The translations under genes were made by a program, and so were the position numbers. 20,980 nt of DNA. It comes from Bacteroidota bacterium (GTDB taxonomy: Bacteria > Bacteroidota > Bacteroidia > B-17B0 > B-17BO). The stretch covers positions 1-20,980 of the forward strand of contig JANXRU010000051.1 of the NCBI GenBank assembly GCA_025356715.1, given 5' to 3'. The notes under the pieces were generated by a model. That model made no database searches and had not been told where the DNA came from. It saw nothing but the letters and a program-made list of their open reading frames with translations. Shown here piece after piece: positions 1-6,773 of the stretch; positions within the stretch are counted from its first letter, which is position 1, and each line of letters starts with the position of its first letter.

Positions 1-206
1 TTTTCTTTAAGCTGCTTAATAATGTTTAAACCACTGCCTTTAGGTAATGTTATGTCGACTAAAATACAATCGTAATCGTAAACTTCAATTTTTTCTAGTC
101 CTTTTATGTAATCAGAAGCCGACTCAACTAAGTAACCTTCTTGATAAAGGTATTGCTTAATTGACTTTCTTAATTCGGGTTCATCTTCTATTAATAGAAT
201 TTTCAT
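1..206 (-). CDS. Response regulator, receiver domain (3' part outside window)
   Basis: This is the N-terminal 68 codons of a two-component response regulator; the gene runs off the left edge. Reading the minus strand from the ATG at 206-204 gives MKILLIEDEPELRKSIKQYL and onward. Visible receiver features are the acidic pair Glu7/Asp8 with Glu9, a hydrophobic beta-3 strand (CILVD) ending in the likely phospho-acceptor Asp51, and the following T-L-P-K-G-S-G-L turn. The sequence style is that of OmpR/PhoB-type regulators, but the output domain lies outside, so DNA binding is inferred. The gene is co-directional with the upstream P-type ATPase gene, about 74 bp away with no obvious terminator between, so co-transcription and a link to cation response are possible. 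A partner kinase may lie beyond the edge. Confidence 0.85.
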   Translation of the reverse strand, partial: MKILLIEDEPELRKSIKQYLYQEGYLVESASDYIKGLEKIEVYDYDCILVDITLPKGSGLNIIKQLKE

Positions 207-280
207 TACTATAAATATAACCTATAAATCTTAAGAGATTCTATATACCATTAAAATAGACTACTTCCTTACTTTATATT

Positions 281-2800
281 TTAGTTATTTTTGTATTTTT
301 TAAAAAACCAGACTTTCAAAATATCAGCCGTAATGATATAAGCTGCCACAATAAGAAGCATAACCCCTAAGTTCAACATAGGAAGTGGCGTTAATCCTAC
401 TTTATCTGCAAATGGCATATATGGAAGACCTATAGTCAGTATTAAACCAAGGATACTTAATAAGAAAAGGTATTTTCCAGGTTTACTTTTGAAAAAATTT
501 TTATGTGTGCGAATAATAAAGAGTATAAATAATTCGGTAAGAATAGATTCAATAAACCAAGCTGTTTGAAAGGCCGATTCTTTTACTTTTAAAACATATA
601 ATAATGTTAGAAAAGTTAGAACATCAAATATAGAACTATGTATTCCAAAAATAACCATATAGTTTCTAATAAATTTTAAATCCCATTTGCCAGGTTTATC
701 GAGCTGCTCTTCATCAACATTATCAGATGCTATTGTTAAATAAGGGAAATCAGTAATGAAATTGGTTAATAAAATTTGCTTAGGTAGCATTGGCAAAAAT
801 GGTAAAAGTAAAGATGCAATAGCTACACTAAACATATTACCGAATGTAGATCCAGTATTAATAAATATGTATTTTAAGGTGTTTGAAAATGTTTTTCTTC
901 CTTCTTTTATACCGTCAACTAAAACTGATAAATCTTTTTCCATTAATACAAAGTCTGCGGCCTCTCGAGCCACATCTACTGCATTTTCAACAGATATACC
1001 AATATCGGCGGCATTAATTGCGGATACATCATTTATTCCATCACCCATATATGCAACCGTATATGATTTTCTTAAGGTTTGAATAATTCTTTCTTTTTCT
1101 TGTGGTTCAACTTCTGCAAAAATATGTGTCATTTTTACTCTATGGTCTAATGCTTCAGGACTAAGATTAGCAAGTTCTTTACCTGACATAACAATGGGAT
1201 CTATAATTCCTATACCTAATCCAATCGACTTCGCAACATTAATGTTATCGCCAGTTATAATTTTTAAATTGACCCGCAGTTTTTTTAACTCATTAATAGT
1301 ATCAATAATTCCCTTTTTAATAGGATCTTGAAGCAAAATAAAACCCGCAAATATCATCTCATTCTCATCATCTTTAGTAATCGCAGTTTGTACGATTATT
1401 TTATAACAAATAGCTATTACCCGAAATCCCTTCATTCCATAATGTTCAAACTGCTTATCAATTTGTTCTTTTTGTAAAGCGTAATTTTCTAAAGTTCCAT
1501 CTGCTAACCTTACATTAGAACAAATACTTGAAATTTGCGTATAAGCTCCTTTAGTAATCAGTATTTTTTCTTTGCCAGAATCAACAGCTATACTTAATCG
1601 CTTGCGAATAAAGTCATAGGGAATTTCTCCAATTTTTTTTGGAAGACTGTTTTCAGGTAGTTTTATTTTTTTTAAAGCATTATCTATTGGATTAGAATAG
1701 CCTGTTTCAAAGATGGCATTCCAAAACGCGAGTGCTTTTACATAATCATTTTCTTTGCCCGAACTATCAATTATACTTTCAAGTAAAATGGCTCCTTCTG
1801 TAATTGTTCCAGTTTTGTCTGTACATAGTAAATTTACCTCTCCTAAGTTTTGTATCGATGCTAATTTTTTAACGATTACCTTTTTTTCAAGCATTCGCTT
1901 TGCGCCTGCGCTCATAGCAATAGTTGTAATGGCTGGTAATAGTTCTGGCGCCATACCAACCGCCAATGCTAAGGCAAACAAGGCTGATTCAATAACACTT
2001 TTATGATTTAGTAAATTCACAATTAAAATAAAAAGAGAAAGCACCAAAGTTATTTTCATTAAAAAATAACCAAAATCTTTTATTCCTTTTTCAAATGTAC
2101 TTTCAACAGTTGTTAAAGCGCTTTGAACTATGTTTCCAAAAATAGTATTATCTCCCGTGAATACCACTAATGCTTTTGCGGTTCCACTTACAATATTTGT
2201 TCCTTCCCAAAGACAGTTGCTACGTTTTGATAATTCCGTTTGTTCATCTTTTACTCCAACTTCTTTTCTTACTGGGAAAGACTCACCTGTTAAACTAGAT
2301 TCATTAACGTGCAATTCATTTGATTCAATCAATATACAATCAACAGGAATCATATCTCCTGCTTTAAACAAAAGAACATCACCAGGTACAATTTGAGAAG
2401 AAATAATTTCTTGAGGGTTACCATCTCTAATAATTGTACTTTTTAATGCAATCATTGATTGCAATTTTTCTACTACTTTACTTGCGTTTCTTTCCTGAAA
2501 AAAACTTAGTATTCCAGTCGATAATACAATAAATAAAATAATAAAAACATCTGATGTATCACCCAAAAAAGCAGATAAAATAACTGCTCCTATAAGCAAG
2601 AGCATTAATGGACTTTTATATTGGCTAAAAAATAGAATAACATCTTTTTGAAAGTTAGATGTTCTTTTTCTTGTAACTCCTGTTTTTAATAAAAGTTCTT
2701 CGGCCGCCTTTTGACTTAACCCATTTTCAGAACTAATTAATTCTTTAATCCAGTAATTACTGTCAAATTTCCAAAATGGAGTGGTTGATATTGATTTCAT
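281..2800 (-). CDS. mgtA: Magnesium-translocating P-type ATPase (P3B, MgtA-like)
   Basis: This is an inner-membrane P-type ATPase expected to import Mg2+ using ATP. In order it shows: a cation-ATPase N-terminal region; the actuator TGES at residues 171-174; the TM4 motif VGMAPELLP around 281-289; the phosphorylation motif CTDKTGT with Asp328; the nucleotide-binding KGAY near 417; TGDN near 516-519; the hinge GDGIND at 586-591; and a C-terminal membrane bundle with LPFLPMLPKQ and SDNVDEEQLDKP. The TM4 and post-hinge segments match the bacterial MgtA/MgtB class rather than Ca2+ or heavy-metal pumps. At 839 residues it is somewhat shorter than enterobacterial MgtA (about 900), mainly at the N-terminus. 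After GDGIND the sequence is VSAI where many relatives have APAL. The start is preceded by an A/T-rich leader containing an 11-bp inverted repeat. Substrate is inferred from family; Ni2+ or other divalent cations are not excluded. Confidence 0.92.
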   Translation of the reverse strand: MKSISTTPFWKFDSNYWIKELISSENGLSQKAAEELLLKTGVTRKRTSNFQKDVILFFSQYKSPLMLLLIGAVILSAFLGDTSDVFIILFIVLSTGILSFFQERNASKVVEKLQSMIALKSTIIRDGNPQEIISSQIVPGDVLLFKAGDMIPVDCILIESNELHVNESSLTGESFPVRKEVGVKDEQTELSKRSNCLWEGTNIVSGTAKALVVFTGDNTIFGNIVQSALTTVESTFEKGIKDFGYFLMKITLVLSLFILIVNLLNHKSVIESALFALALAVGMAPELLPAITTIAMSAGAKRMLEKKVIVKKLASIQNLGEVNLLCTDKTGTITEGAILLESIIDSSGKENDYVKALAFWNAIFETGYSNPIDNALKKIKLPENSLPKKIGEIPYDFIRKRLSIAVDSGKEKILITKGAYTQISSICSNVRLADGTLENYALQKEQIDKQFEHYGMKGFRVIAICYKIIVQTAITKDDENEMIFAGFILLQDPIKKGIIDTINELKKLRVNLKIITGDNINVAKSIGLGIGIIDPIVMSGKELANLSPEALDHRVKMTHIFAEVEPQEKERIIQTLRKSYTVAYMGDGINDVSAINAADIGISVENAVDVAREAADFVLMEKDLSVLVDGIKEGRKTFSNTLKYIFINTGSTFGNMFSVAIASLLLPFLPMLPKQILLTNFITDFPYLTIASDNVDEEQLDKPGKWDLKFIRNYMVIFGIHSSIFDVLTFLTLLYVLKVKESAFQTAWFIESILTELFILFIIRTHKNFFKSKPGKYLFLLSILGLILTIGLPYMPFADKVGLTPLPMLNLGVMLLIVAAYIITADILKVWFFKKYKNN

Positions 2801-2818
2801 AGATTGTTTTAATTATTT

Positions 2819-2854
2819 AATCTATTTTACAGCATCAAAATTATAAAATAGATT
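2819..2854 (-). promoter_or_regulatory. Inverted repeat with possible -7 box in mgtA leader
   Basis: Two perfect 11-bp arms (AATCTATTTTA at 2819-2829 and its complement at 2844-2854) enclose a 14-nt centre. On the minus strand the centre holds TAATTTTG (2843-2836), a perfect match to the Bacteroidota -7 consensus TAnnTTTG. A TTG at 2861-2859 lies only 15 nt upstream, shorter than the 18 nt seen at the better promoters here, so the promoter call is tentative. The element spans from the stop codon of the upstream gene to 18 nt before the mgtA ATG. No T-tract follows the second arm on the minus strand, so a simple intrinsic terminator is unlikely. It could be an operator or an mRNA leader hairpin. 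Confidence 0.4.
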
Positions 2855-4880
2855 ACTTCAATATTTTTTGATTTATTAGTTCTGTAAAATAATATTTTTC
2901 ACCTTTATAAATAGCGATAATGAAAGCGTCTTTAATTCCATTTTTTTTAGCACGTTCAAGCAGTATATTTGTTTCATTAAGGGTTTTACAATTACCAACC
3001 GTAAATCGAGTAATATTATCTTTATAGGTTTTACGCTGTGCTTTAGGTAAACCAATCAATTTCGAATAATTAAAATTTTCCATTATTTTGTATGCTCCAA
3101 TTTGAACAGTATACTTCAAACTATCAATAACAGTATTACCATATTTTTCAACTAACTGATCATGTGTTAATCCAATACCAATCAAATTTGCATCTTTAAC
3201 TTCACTAGAATCAATTTTTGTTAAATTTAATTTCAGGTACTCATTAGAAAACAAATCTGCATCAATTTCTATTTTCGCAAAGGAATCTATTCTTGCCGTT
3301 GAAATATCCTTTGTAATGACAGTGCTTAAATATTTGTAAACTATTTCATATTCATTACCTGAAGGAAGATTAACAAGATAAGAACCTGTAATAGAATTTG
3401 AATGAAACGTTCCCGAAAAATCTTTCCGATTAATTTTCGAACGCACAAAAATATCTGCTTTGACAGGAGCGTTATCATAAGTTACATTACCCGTTACCAT
3501 TACTAAAGCTGTTGGCTTACCAAATAATCCGGGCTCCACCATATAGATATCTTGTTGTCCTTGCCCATTCTTTTTTTCCGACGAATAATAACCTCGTTCT
3601 CCATCTGAGGAAACTACATAAAATTTATCATCTTGTGTTGTATTAACAGGCTTTCCAACATTATAAGGAGTTAACCATTTTCCATTTTTTAATTCACTCC
3701 TAAAAATATCATAGCCTCCAATCGTATTATGTCCTGTAGATGCAAAAAACAACGTTTTACCGTCTGAGTGGATAAATGGAGCGTCTTCATCGAACTTCGT
3801 ATTAATTTCAGAACCCAAATTTTTTACATTTCCCCAAGAGCCATCGGGCAATAGTTGAGCATAGTATATATCTCTTCCACCAAAACCACCTTGACGTTCA
3901 CTTGAAAAATAAATTGTTTTTTCGTCTGGCGACAAACAAACACTTCCTTCCCAAAAATTTGAGTTTATTCCCTTTACTTTTTCAGGAATTCCCCAATTTA
4001 ATCCATCTAATTTACTCACATAAATATCTCCGTTTCCTATACCAATATTTTTATAAATAAATAATTTTTGTCCGTCATGTGAAATATAAATTGCTGCATC
4101 ATGACCATTTGTATTAATTGAATTAATTGGAATTGGCTCTGTCCAATCATTTTTGTAATCTTTAGTGGAAATCATTACGTCTTCAAAATAAATACCATTT
4201 TTTTCATCCACTTTATTTGGCATTAATTGCTTTCCACCCATAGATTTTACGCCTCGATACGTAAACACCATAAAATTTTCATTTGAAGGGAAAATAGGGG
4301 TATACTCTGAACCAGCAGTGTTTACTGGAGTTCCTATATTTGTAATTTTAGCAACTGCAGATTTGTTTTTAAATGAAATAGCGCTTTTGCAAATAGCGAT
4401 TTGATGATCAACTTCATCTTTCAATTCTTTACTCAATTGATTTAATTTATACTTTTCAAATTGAGCAATAGCTTCTAGATCACGATCATCATGTTCATAA
4501 GCTCTTCCCAAATAATAATCATAATCTAATAATTCAGATTTAAAAGATTCTGCAGCCTTAATTAATAACTCAGAATTACTTTGAAAATGAGAATCGTAAG
4601 TATTACATGATCCTAATAGATAACCTATATACGCATTACCTTTATGGATTTTATATAAAGTATCGTATATAGGGCGAGCAAAAAGATATTCTTGATTATT
4701 AAAGTAATTGTCAGCTGTTTCAACTCTTTTTCGGTCATTAAGAGGCCAATTGGCCGTATGCTTTTCTTTTAAATCAATATTAATCTGACTAAAAGTAACT
4801 CTAGTAAACGAAACAAATAGAACAACTATAACAATCTTAGAAATTCTAATTCTTTTAAAAAAGTGAAACGAAAATGTCAT
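2853..4880 (-). CDS. Secreted TPR-PD40 protein with SPOR-like C-terminal domain
   Basis: This is a 675-residue exported protein of unknown role, probably periplasmic or outer-membrane associated. Residues 1-31 form a signal peptide: basic FKRIRISK, hydrophobic IVIVVLFV, then a likely cleavage near TFSQ. Residues about 50-170 look like TPR helices (a YLGRAYEHDDRDLEAIAQF unit is clear). Residues about 190-450 are PD40/beta-propeller repeats with the usual SPDEKTIYFSS, SDGKTLFFAS and SSDGERGYYSS signatures and GGxDIY/F tails. Residues about 460-550 resemble a small beta-sandwich of the carboxypeptidase-regulatory type. Residues about 588-665 resemble a SPOR domain: YTVQIGAY, then an ITRFTVG strand, then AKKNGIKDAFIIAIYKGEKY. 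This parallels PorE-type TPR-PD40-CRD proteins, but with SPOR where those have OmpA-like peptidoglycan binding. An NlpC/P60 gene lies 112 bp upstream on the same strand. Domain calls are by eye. Confidence 0.85.
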   Translation of the reverse strand: MTFSFHFFKRIRISKIVIVVLFVSFTRVTFSQINIDLKEKHTANWPLNDRKRVETADNYFNNQEYLFARPIYDTLYKIHKGNAYIGYLLGSCNTYDSHFQSNSELLIKAAESFKSELLDYDYYLGRAYEHDDRDLEAIAQFEKYKLNQLSKELKDEVDHQIAICKSAISFKNKSAVAKITNIGTPVNTAGSEYTPIFPSNENFMVFTYRGVKSMGGKQLMPNKVDEKNGIYFEDVMISTKDYKNDWTEPIPINSINTNGHDAAIYISHDGQKLFIYKNIGIGNGDIYVSKLDGLNWGIPEKVKGINSNFWEGSVCLSPDEKTIYFSSERQGGFGGRDIYYAQLLPDGSWGNVKNLGSEINTKFDEDAPFIHSDGKTLFFASTGHNTIGGYDIFRSELKNGKWLTPYNVGKPVNTTQDDKFYVVSSDGERGYYSSEKKNGQGQQDIYMVEPGLFGKPTALVMVTGNVTYDNAPVKADIFVRSKINRKDFSGTFHSNSITGSYLVNLPSGNEYEIVYKYLSTVITKDISTARIDSFAKIEIDADLFSNEYLKLNLTKIDSSEVKDANLIGIGLTHDQLVEKYGNTVIDSLKYTVQIGAYKIMENFNYSKLIGLPKAQRKTYKDNITRFTVGNCKTLNETNILLERAKKNGIKDAFIIAIYKGEKYYFTELINQKILK

Positions 4881-4992
4881 ATGATTATATTAAAATGAAA
4901 GTATATATAATAAAGTTACAGTTGTAAGATTTTTATGAAATTAGATAATTAAAATTGATTAATTATGTTAATACTGGAAATATTATGCACTA

Positions 4993-5511
4993 TTATTTAA
5001 CGCTTGCAACTCTAACAAATTTCAAGTACCGTTTTTCATAATAAGGCGACTCTTTATACGTTGATATTTTAACCCCAGATTTTTTTTTATTAGATGAGCT
5101 ATGAATAAATATTAATTCTTCGCCTTGCTTTGAGATTACAATACCTACATGGCCAGGATGTCTATTTTTTGAATTTGTACCAGTAAATACAATCACATCT
5201 CCAATTTTTGCAGAATCTGCTGGCACTTCTCTGCCAGTGTTTCTATAATCTATCGAAGATCTAGGCACTATAATATTGAAATGATTGAACACAAAATATA
5301 CAAATCCAGAACAGTCAAAACCATTTTTAGGGTTAAAACTTGCATACTTATAATTTATACCAACAAAACTTTTGCTATAAGATACTAAACTATAAGCATT
5401 TACCGAATCTTTTGGAAGTTTTATAAAATTGCCAATCAAGTTCTTTTTACAAAAAACAATGACTAACAAACATATAATTGATTTTATTTTGATAAAGTAA
5501 AAGTACAACAT
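4993..5511 (-). CDS. NlpC/P60 family cysteine peptidase (C40)
   Basis: This is a 172-residue peptidoglycan endopeptidase candidate. The catalytic Cys67 sits in the family motif FDCSGFVYFVF, the catalytic His121 in GHVGIVI, and the third polar position is probably His137 in FIHSSS. GDVIVF before the His motif is also typical. The N-terminus (FIKIKSIICLLVIVFC) is hydrophobic, so the enzyme is exported or membrane-anchored; a Cys at position 21 follows the hydrophobic run, but the lipobox is not convincing. There is no separate SH3 or LysM targeting domain, so this is close to the minimal catalytic unit. It would cleave stem-peptide bonds, usually D-Glu to meso-DAP, in the periplasm. The next gene on the same strand encodes a SPOR-like protein, which fits cell-wall remodelling, but joint transcription is not shown. 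Confidence 0.9.
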   Translation of the reverse strand: MLYFYFIKIKSIICLLVIVFCKKNLIGNFIKLPKDSVNAYSLVSYSKSFVGINYKYASFNPKNGFDCSGFVYFVFNHFNIIVPRSSIDYRNTGREVPADSAKIGDVIVFTGTNSKNRHPGHVGIVISKQGEELIFIHSSSNKKKSGVKISTYKESPYYEKRYLKFVRVASVK

Positions 5512-5649
5512 AATTAGTATAACGACCTCGAACAGCCATTAAAACATAAAAAATCACAAAAACAGGAGTGATTTGCAATTTAATTGAATTCCACTACAAC
5601 ATTTAAGAAGATTAACTGTTATTTTTATATTTAATAAATAGCACGACTA

Positions 5650-6660
5650 ATGAAATCTATAGCTTTAACAAATACCGAAAAAAACAAACTATCACATTTT
5701 ATTATTAGTGTTATATTATTGATGATTTGTTGTTGCACTACGCAATGTCAAAATCCTATTAATACGATTACAAACTCTAAAAATTCAACTTTAAAAAAAG
5801 ACAACTCTATGAAATTAAATTCGTTAACTAAAGAAGAACAATATGTAATTTTAAATAAAGGAACAGAAAGGCCATTTACTGGGGAATATACAGATAATTT
5901 TTCAAAAGGAACTTACATCTGTAAACAATGTAATTCACCTTTATATACTTCTGATTCTAAATTTCATTCAGGTTGTGGCTGGCCAAGTTTTGATGATGAA
6001 ATAAAAGGTGCGGTTAAAAAAACCTTAGATGCAGATGGACATAGAACTGAAATTACTTGCGCAACATGTGGTGGACATTTAGGTCATGTATTTTATGGAG
6101 AAGGCTTAACGGACAAAGATACGCGTCACTGTGTAAATTCAACATCTATGTTATTTGTTGAAGAAAAAGGGCAAAAAGAAAATGCCAAAGCAATATTTGC
6201 AGGTGGTTGTTTTTGGGGAGTTGAATACTATTTTCAACATGCTAAAGGTGTTATTAGCACTCAAGTTGGATATACAGGAGGATTTAAAGAAAACCCGACG
6301 TATAAAGAAGTTTGCAGCCACACCACTGGACATATTGAAGCTTTAGAAGTAACTTATGATCCTACACAAACAACTTATGAAGAATTGGCAAAATTATTTT
6401 TTGAAATTCATGACCCAACCCAGGCAAATGGGCAAGGAAATGATGTTGGCCCACAATATTTATCGGTAGTTTTCTATTTTGATGATGCTCAAAAAGCAAC
6501 CACAGAAAAACTAATAGGAATATTACAATTAAAAGGCTACAAGATTGCGACGCAATTAAAAAAGGCTGTGAAATTTTGGCCCGCAGAAGATTACCATCAA
6601 CAATACTATGAAAAAGAAGGTGGCACACCTTATTGCCATAGACGAACATCAAAATTCTAG
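5650..6660 (+). CDS. Bifunctional peptide methionine sulfoxide reductase MsrB-MsrA, exported
   Basis: This fusion enzyme reduces both diastereomers of methionine sulfoxide in proteins. Residues about 57-170 are MsrB (R-form): zinc cysteines CKQC (91, 94) and CATC (137, 140), the FHSGCGWPSF segment, and catalytic Cys161 in RHCVNSTSM. Residues about 180-330 are MsrA (S-form): GCFWG with catalytic Cys187, the GYTGG, GHIEALEV, HDP and QYLSVVF motifs, and a C-terminal Cys329 (PYCHRR) that may recycle the disulfide. Order is B then A, the reverse of the common MsrA-MsrB fusions. The first 53 residues include a hydrophobic run (16-26) followed by CCCTTQC, so export as a lipoprotein or secreted protein is likely. 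An internal ATG at 5809 (residue 54) would give a cytosolic form, but the signal-like leader favours the longer start. It stands alone; upstream is a divergent gene. Confidence 0.93.
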   Translation: MKSIALTNTEKNKLSHFIISVILLMICCCTTQCQNPINTITNSKNSTLKKDNSMKLNSLTKEEQYVILNKGTERPFTGEYTDNFSKGTYICKQCNSPLYTSDSKFHSGCGWPSFDDEIKGAVKKTLDADGHRTEITCATCGGHLGHVFYGEGLTDKDTRHCVNSTSMLFVEEKGQKENAKAIFAGGCFWGVEYYFQHAKGVISTQVGYTGGFKENPTYKEVCSHTTGHIEALEVTYDPTQTTYEELAKLFFEIHDPTQANGQGNDVGPQYLSVVFYFDDAQKATTEKLIGILQLKGYKIATQLKKAVKFWPAEDYHQQYYEKEGGTPYCHRRTSKF

Positions 6661-6773
6661 ATAACTATATTTAATCTAAAATAATTAGTTCCAAAAAGTT
6701 TTTGTAATCCAGAAAAACTACAAAAATTTTCATGTTTTTTTATTTATGTTTACTTAACTAAAAATTAAAAAAC

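Noticed and set aside
756..2396. Plus-strand frames of 83-108 codons antisense to mgtA
   Set aside because: Shadow frames of the conserved P-type ATPase; composition follows the complement of the pump.
4945..4966. 8-bp A/T-only inverted repeat between the NlpC/P60 and PD40 genes
   Set aside because: Made only of A and T in the arms and without a T-tract in the right place; such repeats arise often by chance in this composition.
6151..6652. Several 60-96 codon frames within the MsrB-MsrA gene
   Set aside because: They overlap fully conserved catalytic sequence of a clearly real gene and have no recognisable domain.
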